Assembly: GCF_001548395.1 (NCBI RefSeq)
Contig: NZ_AP017367.1
Location: 3,199,001-3,263,000 of the forward strand
Reading direction: 5' to 3'
DNA from: Leptolyngbya sp. O-77
GTDB taxonomy: Bacteria > Cyanobacteriota > Cyanobacteriia > Elainellales > Elainellaceae
DNA: 64,000 bases
A program made the position numbers and the translations under genes. Positions within the stretch are counted from its first letter, which is position 1, and every line of letters starts with the position of its first letter. The notes beneath the pieces are model-generated. The model was not told where the DNA came from and did not search any database. It saw only the letters and a program-made list of their open reading frames with translations. Positions 24,207 to 31,229 of the stretch are shown here, in pieces.

Positions 24207-24392
24207 TTGGGTTTTGTGGAAGCACGTCCTAAAAAGCTACTGGATCAGGTGCGGGATACGCTGCGATTCAAACACTACTCTTACCGCACGGTGCAGGAGC
24301 TATTGGGGCATAAGGATGTGAAAACAACGATGATTTATACCCATGTGCCGAATCGGGGTGGGCGAGGGGTGCGGAGTCCGCTGGATGGATGA
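24207..24392 (+). pseudogene. Integron-integrase-like tyrosine recombinase remnant
   Basis: A 61-residue frame joining two far-apart pieces of an IntI-type integrase. Residues 7-26 (RPKKLLDQVRDTLRFKHYSY) match the N-terminal core-binding start, where IntI proteins have L-L-x-Q-V-R-x-x-x-R-x-x-H-Y-S. Residues 27-61 (RTVQELLGHKDVKTTMIYTH, then RGGRGVRSPLDG) are the C-terminal catalytic end with the G-H-x-D-V-x-T-T-x-x-Y-T-H motif and the nucleophile tyrosine. The 200-odd residues normally between them are gone, fused at a shared 'YRT'. It cannot be active. Confidence 0.75.
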
Positions 24393-24423
24393 ACTGGATG
24401 GATGAGCCAGAAAAAGATTTTGG

Positions 24424-24482
24424 GCTGTAGATTTTGGATTTTGGATTTCAGCGATTTCTCACCAAAGTCCAAAACCCAAAAT
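24424..24482 (+). repeat. Inverted aaaatcc-type repeats
   Basis: ttttgggctgtagattttggattttgga is followed after a short gap by ccaaagtccaaaacccaaaatc, the complementary wording. It could form a long A/T-rich hairpin after the integrase remnant and the convergent small gene. Confidence 0.6.
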
Positions 24483-24495
24483 CAGCTAGCTTATC

Positions 24496-24768
24496 TTACC
24501 TGTTGCGCTGCAAATAGCGCAGCACGTCGCCTGCGTCGGGCTGGATGAGGATGCCATTTTCTGCAATGGGGACGGATCGACTCCACTCAAAGCGTTCGGC
24601 ATAGCGGAGCAGGTGCAGGCGATCGACCTCCTGCTGCGTGTCGGCGGGGGAGCCGACGAGGTAGAGGCGCAGGCGGCGACGGCGCGGCAGCTCGCAGGTG
24701 AGCGGGGGCAGCGAGAACTGGGTCGCCTCCGAAGCTGGGGACGACCAGGTGTATTGGATTGTGAGCAT
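24496..24768 (-). CDS. Conserved hypothetical protein, 90 residues
   Basis: A small soluble protein: MLTIQYTWSSPASEATQFSL, a basic segment (LPRRRRLRLYLVGSPADTQQ), then EVDRLHLLRYAERFEWSRSV and the end ILIQPDAGDVLRYLQRNR. The start is supported by AGGAGG nine bases upstream on the minus strand. There is no signal peptide, membrane helix or recognised domain. The leader carries inverted repeats (see 24795-24856). The preserved frame and ribosome-binding site argue for a real gene; I do not recognise a function. Confidence 0.65.
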   Translation of the reverse strand: MLTIQYTWSSPASEATQFSLPPLTCELPRRRRLRLYLVGSPADTQQEVDRLHLLRYAERFEWSRSVPIAENGILIQPDAGDVLRYLQRNR

Positions 24769-24794
24769 TTGGGGTTTCCTCCTGGGAAACGAGT

Positions 24795-24856
24795 GGGGTA
24801 GGAAACCCCGAAATGTTGGCCGCCCAAGGACGTGAAGCGCTGATGACAGGGCGGCC
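24795..24856 (-). promoter_or_regulatory. Structured leader of the 90-residue gene
   Basis: Two inverted repeats lie 25-90 bases upstream of the start on the minus strand: GGGGT/ACCCC around a 5-base loop (24795-24809) and a perfect 8-bp pair, GGCCGCCC at 24818-24825 with GGGCGGCC at 24849-24856. The leader RNA should fold stably ahead of the AGGAGG site. I cannot match it to a known riboswitch class. Confidence 0.35.
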
Positions 24857-25160
24857 TACAATGGACGCAGCCCTGAGACAGGCATCGGCTGTCGAGGGGT
24901 CAGGCGTTGGTGGGTGCGGGAACACCTGCCAGCGCCGCAAGTGACTAAACGACCAAAATTTCGGGGGAAAGGTAAGCCGCGCTGACTTGGGGGTCATTCA
25001 CAGCTTGATGGACGATTGTACTGGATGCGATCGCCCCCGTCAATTGCCCTGCGCCAGGAGTCATGCCCCTCAGCGATATTTGCAGTAGCGGTAGCCATCG
25101 GGGCTTGCTATTATCGAGCCGGATTGCATTTTCCAGAGCCGATTTTTTCGGGGCCATCTC
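24857..25160. other. Spacer between divergent hypothetical and lipoprotein genes
   Basis: About 300 bases, not A/T-rich. It should contain the promoters of both flanking genes. No gene, repeat or known RNA was recognised. Confidence 0.4.
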
Positions 25161-25682
25161 ATGGTGATTTCAACATTGCGAACGGCAACCCTAGATGCGG
25201 GGCGAACCACTGCTGGGGGCGATCGCCCTTCCGTTGGGGCTAGAGCATCTCGCCGTGGCGTTTGGGCTAGTGGATTGGCGATCGCCCTCTTGGCGGCAGG
25301 CTGTAGCGAAAGCAAGCTAGCTCAGTGTAATCGGCTATCGCAGGTGGTGAACGGCACGGTTGCCGAGGTGCAAGCGGTCGTGCAAGCCAATAGCCAGCCC
25401 AACGATAAAGCATTTTCGGCCGTCGCTGACCGCTTTGAGCAGGGCAAAGCTACTGTGTCTGCTGTAGAGCTGAGCGATGCCCAATTGAATGACTATAAAG
25501 GACAACTGCTGACTCTGTACGACCAGATCATCACCGCCCGCCCCGCAAAGTCTCTACTGCGCTTCAGCAGGAAAACTTTGACGCGGCCAGAGCCGCCCAC
25601 CCAGGAATTTCTGACTGCTGCCAATCAGGAAAGCCCGCCGCTGGTGGACGAGATCAACACCTATTGCCAGGTTTCGCCCTAG
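25161..25682 (+). CDS. Putative lipoprotein with an internal scrambled segment
   Basis: A 173-residue exported protein with a lipobox (LAIALLAAGC, lipid on C48) after an unusually long basic N-region. The mature part is helical, with QCNRLSQVVNGTVAEVQAVV and DRFEQGKATVSAVELSDAQL. Residues from about 128 to 147 (SLLRFSRKTLTRPEPPT) look wrong for the family. The +1 frame over the same bases reads TALQQENFDAARAAH, which joins naturally to QEFLTAANQESPPLVDEINT. So two compensating small indels, near 25536-25556 and 25599-25602, have scrambled about 20 residues. The next gene starts on the base after the stop codon, so they are co-transcribed. Function unknown. Confidence 0.7.
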   Translation: MVISTLRTATLDAGRTTAGGDRPSVGARASRRGVWASGLAIALLAAGCSESKLAQCNRLSQVVNGTVAEVQAVVQANSQPNDKAFSAVADRFEQGKATVSAVELSDAQLNDYKGQLLTLYDQIITARPAKSLLRFSRKTLTRPEPPTQEFLTAANQESPPLVDEINTYCQVSP

Positions 25683-26837
25683 ATGCGCCTTTGGGTCGTC
25701 AGCCATACCTACATCGTGGATTTGAATTGCGACAAGCTGAAGGCGCTGGCGGCACTGGCGGCTGATGGAGGCAGGAAGCTGGATATTACGGTAGTTGTGC
25801 CGCGCACCTGGAAACCGGGCGGCGTGGTCGGCGGCACGGTTCGTCCCCAGGGTTATGATCAGGGCAACCTGCGCGTGTTGCCTGTGGGAAACTTTAGCCA
25901 GACGCACCAGGGCTTGCTCTGCTTTCGCGCCGAACTGATATCTCTGCTGCGGCGGTATCCGCCGGATGTGATTCAGGTGGAGCAGGGGGCAAAATCCCTG
26001 GCCTATGCCCAGTTGATTGCCCTGAATCGGCTGCTAAAGCTGGGCGCAAAGCGGGTGCTGTTTACCTGGTGGAACTTACCTTACGCGCTGCGGCCGCCGC
26101 TGCTCTGGCTGGAACGCTATAACCTGCACCACACCGACGGGGCGATCGCCGGAAATCGGGACGCAGCAGCGATTTTGCGACAGCATGGCTATGGCGGCCC
26201 GATTGCCGTATTGCCCCAGCTTGGGGTGAATGAACAGCGGTTTTGCCCCTGTCCCCAGCCGGCGTTGGCGGCAGAACTTGGCTTTTTACCCGAAGAATTT
26301 GTTATGGGCTATGTTGGGCGATTTGTGCCAGAAAAAGGGCTGCGAACCCTGGCCGAGGCGCTGGCGGGGCTGCCTGAGTTGCCCTGGCGCTGGCTGCTGG
26401 TGGGGCGTGGCCCGCTGCGGGCAGAGGTGGCGGCGCGAATGCAGAAAGCGGGTTTGGGCGATCGCCTCCGATGGGTGGAGTCTGTGCCCCATGCTGACAT
26501 TCCGCGCTATCTCAACGTGATGAACGCGCTGGTGCTACCGTCGGAAACCACGCCCCACTGGAAGGAGCAGTTCGGCCATGTGCTGATCGAGGCAATGGCC
26601 TGCCGGGTTCCGGTGATCGGCTCCGACTCTGGCGAAATTCCCCACGTCATTGGCGATGCGGGGCTGGTGTTTCCCGAAGGTCAGGTCGCGGCTCTGCGCG
26701 ATCGCCTCCAGTCCCTCATGCAGCGCCCTGCCCTGGCCGCCGAACTGGCCGCCCGTGGCTACCAGCGGGCGATCGCCCATTTTACCAATCGTGTCTTAGC
26801 AGAAAAACAGCTTGCGTTTTATGACCAGTTGATGTGA
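25683..26837 (+). CDS. Glycosyltransferase family 4
   Basis: A 384-residue GT-B retaining glycosyltransferase for polysaccharide or glycolipid assembly. The C-terminal donor-binding domain is clear: FVMGYVGRFVPEKGLRTLAE, LLVGRGPLRAEV, then the E-x7-E nucleotide-sugar motif in EQFGHVLIEAMACRVPVIGS, and GDAGLVFPEGQ. The N-terminal acceptor half begins MRLWVVSHTYIVDLNCDKLK. Its start touches the lipoprotein stop, and a second GT4 gene follows 18 bases after it, forming a three-gene unit. Sugar and acceptor are unknown. Confidence 0.92.
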   Translation: MRLWVVSHTYIVDLNCDKLKALAALAADGGRKLDITVVVPRTWKPGGVVGGTVRPQGYDQGNLRVLPVGNFSQTHQGLLCFRAELISLLRRYPPDVIQVEQGAKSLAYAQLIALNRLLKLGAKRVLFTWWNLPYALRPPLLWLERYNLHHTDGAIAGNRDAAAILRQHGYGGPIAVLPQLGVNEQRFCPCPQPALAAELGFLPEEFVMGYVGRFVPEKGLRTLAEALAGLPELPWRWLLVGRGPLRAEVAARMQKAGLGDRLRWVESVPHADIPRYLNVMNALVLPSETTPHWKEQFGHVLIEAMACRVPVIGSDSGEIPHVIGDAGLVFPEGQVAALRDRLQSLMQRPALAAELAARGYQRAIAHFTNRVLAEKQLAFYDQLM

Positions 26838-26855
26838 TTTCACTTCCCATCCTCA

Positions 26856-28076
26856 ATGCGCCTTGTCCATATCATTCCTGCCATCTCTCCCGTCTACGGT
26901 GGCCCCAGCCAAATGATCGCGGGCTTCTCGAAGGCGCTGGCGGCAGCCGGGGTGGCGGTGACGATCTTGACAACGGATGCCAATGGAGATGTCGGGCAAG
27001 CGCCGCTGGCGGTGCCGCTGGGCGTGCCTGTGGCGCAGGATGGGTATGAGATTCGCTACTTTCGGCGGACGGGCTGGCGGCGCTACAAGTTTTCGGCGGG
27101 GCTGCTGGGGTGGCTGGCGACCCATGCGGCGGCGTTTGACCTGGCGCATGTTCACGCGCTGTTTTCACCCGTCAGCTCAACCGCAGCAGCGATCGCCCGC
27201 ACGCGACACCTGCCCTATGTCCTGCGGCCGCTGGGCACGCTCGACCCCATCGATTTGCAAAAAAAGCGGCGGCTGAAGCAGTTGTATGCCACGCTGATCG
27301 AGCGGCAAAACCTGGCGGGTGCGGCGGCGGTTCACTTTACCAGTCGCCAGGAGGCGGCCACCGCCGAGCGGTTTGGGCTAACCTTGCGAGACTGGATTTT
27401 GCCGCTGGGGGTAGATCTGGCGGAGTTTGCCGCTGCGCCTGCCGAACGACGGGCGATTCGCGAAGCAGTCCCCACGGGAATCGCCCAAGCCGTGCGCGAT
27501 CGCCTTGCCATTCCGCCCGATCGCCCGGTGGTGCTATTTCTCTCGCGGCTCGACCCCAAAAAAGGGCTAGATCTGCTGATACCCGCGCTAGAGCAGGTGC
27601 AAGCGGCGGGCATCCCGTTTCACTGGATTCTGGCGGGCAGCAACCCACAAGACCCCGATTACGAAAAACAGGTGAGCGATCGCCTGAATGATTCTCCGCT
27701 GCGAGCTTGCACCACCCAGACCGGGTTCGTGGCCGCCCAGGCGCGGCGCGAGCTGCTGCTGACAGCGGATCTATTTGTGCTGCCGTCCTACTACGAGAAC
27801 TTTGGGATTGCCGTTGCCGAAGCGATGGCGGCGGGGCTGCCCGTGGTGGTGTCCAACGCAGTGCCGCTGCACGAAGACGTGACCCAGGCACAGGCAGGCT
27901 GGGTGGTGCCCTGCGAACCCCGTGCCCTGGCCCACACGCTGGCGATCGCCCTACAAGCCGCCGACCGCCCACAGCGCGGCATCGCCGCCCACCACTGGGC
28001 CCGCGAACATTACGACTGGCGGGCGATCGCCCAGCGGGCTATTCAAAAATATGAGGAAATTTTGCAGCGAACCTAG
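26856..28076 (+). CDS. Glycosyltransferase family 4, exopolysaccharide type
   Basis: A 406-residue GT4 enzyme. The opening IIPAISPVYGGPSQMIAGF (the GGP acceptor-loop motif) and DLAHVHALFSPVSSTAAAIA are typical of cyanobacterial exopolysaccharide glycosyltransferases. The donor domain has VVLFLSRLDPKKGLDLLIPA, the E-x7-E site in YENFGIAVAEAMAAGLPVVV and AGWVVPCEP. It resembles the Hps (hormogonium polysaccharide) glycosyltransferases, but I cannot say which one, so no symbol is given. Co-oriented with the GT4 gene just upstream, suggesting consecutive steps on one glycan. It ends KYEEILQRT. Confidence 0.92.
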   Translation: MRLVHIIPAISPVYGGPSQMIAGFSKALAAAGVAVTILTTDANGDVGQAPLAVPLGVPVAQDGYEIRYFRRTGWRRYKFSAGLLGWLATHAAAFDLAHVHALFSPVSSTAAAIARTRHLPYVLRPLGTLDPIDLQKKRRLKQLYATLIERQNLAGAAAVHFTSRQEAATAERFGLTLRDWILPLGVDLAEFAAAPAERRAIREAVPTGIAQAVRDRLAIPPDRPVVLFLSRLDPKKGLDLLIPALEQVQAAGIPFHWILAGSNPQDPDYEKQVSDRLNDSPLRACTTQTGFVAAQARRELLLTADLFVLPSYYENFGIAVAEAMAAGLPVVVSNAVPLHEDVTQAQAGWVVPCEPRALAHTLAIALQAADRPQRGIAAHHWAREHYDWRAIAQRAIQKYEEILQRT

Positions 28077-28111
28077 CAGTCTGCACGATGCGGCTCTTCA
28101 ACGGCGGGGGG

Positions 28112-28294
28112 CTAGTAGCGGGTGCCGCGCTTGCGGAGTGCGTCTAGCATTTGCTGGCGAACGGCGATCGCCCACTGGTCAAAATTAACTGGATCAACCC
28201 CAACGGGACTTGCAGTAGAATCGGGCTTTTGCTCTAACTTAACTCCGGTAGGCGGAGTGTCAACGCTCTTTGTGTCGGGCTGAGTGCTGTTCAT
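28112..28294 (-). CDS. Small hypothetical protein, 60 residues
   Basis: The first half is polar and disordered (MNSTQPDTKSVDTPPTGVKL). The second half is a helical segment, VNFDQWAIAVRQQMLDALRK, ending RGTRY. The second half looks like a conserved cyanobacterial pattern, but I cannot name it. It lies between the convergent GT4 gene and the LuxR gene. No strong ribosome-binding site precedes the ATG, so it may be spurious. Confidence 0.45.
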   Translation of the reverse strand: MNSTQPDTKSVDTPPTGVKLEQKPDSTASPVGVDPVNFDQWAIAVRQQMLDALRKRGTRY

Positions 28295-28481
28295 GAGTCG
28301 AGCCGATAATGCCTCGGTTAAGTGACTTGCAATTGGGTTAGGTGACTTGCAATTGCTTCCTTATAGTTAACGTAAATAGCAGGGATTTGCCAGACCTATT
28401 ATGCGAAAAACGCATTTTAGAATTGCAGAACTTGCATGGCCCCTCTTGCCATCGTTCGACAATTCCTCTTAGCCGCGATCG

Positions 28482-29129
28482 CTACAGCAGAATCAAACCC
28501 CGTCGTGCGCCGAGGGTGACTGCCTCTGTCCGGCTGGACACCTGGAGCTTGGCAAAGAGGGAGCTGATATGAAATTTAACAGTGTGTTCTGACAGGTGGA
28601 GGCGCTGGGCGATCGCCTTGTTGCTCAGCCCCTCTGCCAGCATGGTTAGAACTTCGGACTCGCGGGGCGTGAGGGCGGCGTCCAACGGCGCAGGCGGCAG
28701 GATGGGGTCGTTGACGGGCAACGCGGGCAGCAGCGTCTCCAGCGTGTCTGGGTGGAGCGGCACCAGACCAGCGGCGGCAGCGGTTACGGCGGCGACAATT
28801 TCACTGGCGATCGCCCGCGTGGGCAGCACACCCCGCACCCCCAGCCGCAGCGCTTCTGCCACCCCACTCGGCGAGGGGTCTTCGGTAAGCATCACTATCG
28901 GCGTAGACAGCAGGCTTGCTCCTTCCGATAGCCACTCGCCCACCAGCGCCCCCGGCTCTTCGCGGGATTCGACAAACAGCAGCAGCACGTCGGGATGCAG
29001 CCCCGCGAGTTGCCCTGCTAGGTCGCGTAGTCCCACGCTCCCCACGACCTCCAGACCCGCTTCGCTCAACAGGGCCGATAGCCCTGCCCGCGCTACGGCC
29101 GAATTTGCGGCGACCAAAACCTGAGTCAC
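28482..29129 (-). CDS. LuxR/NarL-type regulator with degenerate receiver
   Basis: A 215-residue protein. Residues 1-120 have the fold pattern of a response-regulator receiver, but the key residues are gone: the acidic pair is A8-N9 (VLVAANSAV where NarL-type proteins have VDDHP), and the phosphorylated Asp is F52 (PDVLLLFVES for PDVVLLDL). The C-terminal LuxR helix-turn-helix is intact: LTPRESEVLTMLAEGLSNKA then LSEHTVKFHISSLFAKL. It should bind DNA without phosphorylation. The GTG start overlaps the stop of the upstream protease gene by four bases (GTGA), so translation is coupled. It is the last gene of the two-protease operon. Confidence 0.9.
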   Translation of the reverse strand: MTQVLVAANSAVARAGLSALLSEAGLEVVGSVGLRDLAGQLAGLHPDVLLLFVESREEPGALVGEWLSEGASLLSTPIVMLTEDPSPSGVAEALRLGVRGVLPTRAIASEIVAAVTAAAAGLVPLHPDTLETLLPALPVNDPILPPAPLDAALTPRESEVLTMLAEGLSNKAIAQRLHLSEHTVKFHISSLFAKLQVSSRTEAVTLGARRGLILL

Positions 29130-30016
29130 GCGGCCTCCGAGGGGGCGGTCTGGGCGGGGGCGACTGGAGGAACCTGCAACGTGTAGATCTGTCGCTGGTA
29201 GCTGCCCGATTGCGGAAAGTTTGGATTTCGCAGGTATTCCAGACGCAGCGTGCTGTCAGGGGGCGTGTCATCCAGCACGGCCAGCAGATCTTCGGCGCTG
29301 CGAAACAACTGCTCGTTGGCGCTGAGTAAGATATCGCCCGGTCGCAGGACATTAGTCACCGCCGCCCCTGGCGAAACCTCCAGCACCAGCAGGCCAATTT
29401 GCCCGCGCCAGCGATCGCGCGGCACCCAGACAGGCTGGAGCGTTACCCCCAGGCGCAGCGGATTGCCGACGGGCGCTGTGTTTTTCAGAAAGCGCTGGAC
29501 TGTGGCAGTGGAAATGGCGATCGCCAGTCCGTCTGCAATCATGCTGTTGATGCCTACGACGCGCCCCTGCACATCCGCCAGCGGGCCGCCAGAATTTCCC
29601 GGCGCTAGCCGCACATCCGCCCGCACCCAAGGGGAACCTGCGGCAGGGGCAGCATGAACCACGCCCACCGTCAACGCCCCCACCATGCCCAGCGGATTGC
29701 CGACCGCCAGAACCAACTGCCCGACTTGCAGCGCGGCCAAATCGCCCGCCGGGGCAGCCACCAGTTCCCTGGCTTCAATCCGCAGCGCGGCCAGATCTCG
29801 CGCCGAGTCGCGCCGCTGCACAGTTGCCGAAAATACACGCCCGTCGGCCAGTTCTACCTGCGCCACCCGCCCCCGCACGACATGGGCATTGGTCACAATG
29901 AGTCCGTCTGACTGCCAGATCACGCCCGATCCGGCTCCGGTCTGGTCGCTGCGAACTTGCACGGTCGATTGCTGAAGCCGATGGGCGATCGCCCTTAATT
30001 CATCTGTTAATTGCAT
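29126..30016 (-). CDS. S1C trypsin-like serine protease with PDZ domain, copy A
   Basis: A 296-residue HtrA/Deg-like protease with no signal peptide, so probably cytoplasmic. The triad is His in VTNAHVV, Asp in SARDLAAL and Ser in APGNSGGPL. A PDZ domain covers about residues 195-280 (LRLGVTLQPVW, GLLVLEVSPGAAVTN, LRPGDILLSAN). The tail is Pro/Ala-rich. GGGAGA precedes the ATG. It is the middle gene of an operon between a second protease (45-base gap) and a LuxR-type regulator (4-base overlap). The lack of export and the linked regulator suggest regulated proteolysis of a cytoplasmic target; that is inference. Confidence 0.92.
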   Translation of the reverse strand: MQLTDELRAIAHRLQQSTVQVRSDQTGAGSGVIWQSDGLIVTNAHVVRGRVAQVELADGRVFSATVQRRDSARDLAALRIEARELVAAPAGDLAALQVGQLVLAVGNPLGMVGALTVGVVHAAPAAGSPWVRADVRLAPGNSGGPLADVQGRVVGINSMIADGLAIAISTATVQRFLKNTAPVGNPLRLGVTLQPVWVPRDRWRGQIGLLVLEVSPGAAVTNVLRPGDILLSANEQLFRSAEDLLAVLDDTPPDSTLRLEYLRNPNFPQSGSYQRQIYTLQVPPVAPAQTAPSEAA

Positions 30017-30061
30017 GGTTTCTCTCCCTGCGCTGCGTGCTGTTCCCTAGGGGAGCGCTCT

Positions 30062-31003
30062 CTAGGGGCGATCGCCAATCCCAATCGTCACCTGCATCCG
30101 CCGTCCGCCGCGAATGATCTCGGCGACCAGAGACTTGCCGATTTGTTCTGGGCCAAGCTGGGCATACACATCGGCAATGTCGCCAACGGGTGCGCCGCCC
30201 AGCGACACCAGCACATCCCCAATCAGAATCCCTGCGGCATCTGCCGGGCCACCAGCCTCCAGGCTCAGCACAATCACCCCAGCCGTTTGGGGCAGGTGCA
30301 GCACCTGAGCCAGCATCGCAGGCAGCCGCACGGGCTGGAGGCCGACCCCCAAGTAGCCCCGCGAAATGCGCCCCCGCTGGGCAAGCTGTTCGACGACGCG
30401 GTTGACCGTTGCGCTCGGCAGGGTGAGCGCCAGGTGTCGGGGGCCGCTCGTGTTCATGCCCAGGATGCGCCCCTGAATGTCCACCAGCGGCCCGCCAGAA
30501 AAGCCGGGATACAGGGTTACATCGGGACGGATAAACTGGTCGATTTGTCCGCCATGCCAGGTGCGCCAGCCGCCGCCGATGGCGCTGATCACGCCCATGC
30601 TGGCGCTGAGGCCATTTTCGGCAGAGCGGCCCGCCGCCAGCACAATGTGCCCCACGCTGAGGGTGCTGCTGTCGCTCAGATCCGCCACTGCACAGGCCGA
30701 TTCCTCTACCTTAAGAACCGCCAGGTCGGTGCTATTGTCGCGCCCAACTAGGGTTGCGCCGCAGGTCTGACCATTGGGCAGCGTCAGGGTGATGTCGTCT
30801 TCGCGCTTGATGGTGTGTTCGGCCGTGACCACAAAGCCCGGTCGCCAGTGGATGCCGCTCGACCCCATGCGATGGCGGGCGTGAACCGCGACAGTGGACT
30901 GGCCTGCCAGGGCGATCGCCCTCGACAAGCCCTCCGAAAATGCCGCCAGCATTCCGCTTCCTGCGGCGGCTTCTGCGGCTGCTCCAGCCATTGATTCGGT
31001 CAT
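30062..31003 (-). CDS. S1C trypsin-like serine protease with PDZ domain, copy B
   Basis: A 313-residue protease related to copy A and first in the operon. Triad: His in VTAEHTIK, Asp in NSTDLAVLK and Ser in YPGFSGGPL, where the residue before the Ser is Phe rather than Asn, a departure that may affect the oxyanion region. PDZ domain from about residue 220 (YLGVGLQPVRLPAMLAQVLH, AGVIVLSLEAGGPADAAGIL, GDVLVSLGG). No signal peptide: the N-terminus is a plain Ala-rich segment. GGAGG lies 6 bases before the ATG. Confidence 0.92.
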   Translation of the reverse strand: MTESMAGAAAEAAAGSGMLAAFSEGLSRAIALAGQSTVAVHARHRMGSSGIHWRPGFVVTAEHTIKREDDITLTLPNGQTCGATLVGRDNSTDLAVLKVEESACAVADLSDSSTLSVGHIVLAAGRSAENGLSASMGVISAIGGGWRTWHGGQIDQFIRPDVTLYPGFSGGPLVDIQGRILGMNTSGPRHLALTLPSATVNRVVEQLAQRGRISRGYLGVGLQPVRLPAMLAQVLHLPQTAGVIVLSLEAGGPADAAGILIGDVLVSLGGAPVGDIADVYAQLGPEQIGKSLVAEIIRGGRRMQVTIGIGDRP

Positions 31004-31229
31004 GAAACGCCTCCGGTTTAGAAGTGATAGGCCGGTTGCCTATCTGCCTTTAGCTTGCCGAACGCGCCCCGCGCTTGGGATCGGAAGAATGGGCGGATTT
31101 CACGCTGATTGACCCTAGACAGATGGGTAGGGGATGGGTGGTTTTGTCGCGCAGTGGGCTGTGCCGTGGGCTGTGCAGCGTGTGAGTGATCCACTGACTC
31201 AATAGAACCTCGCCCCCAGCCTCTAGCCG

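Noticed and set aside
24587..24997. 136-residue minus-strand frame spanning the leader of the 90-residue gene
   Set aside because: It overlaps a better-supported frame with AGGAGG; its Pro/Ser/Arg content is typical of an out-of-frame reading of G/C-rich DNA.
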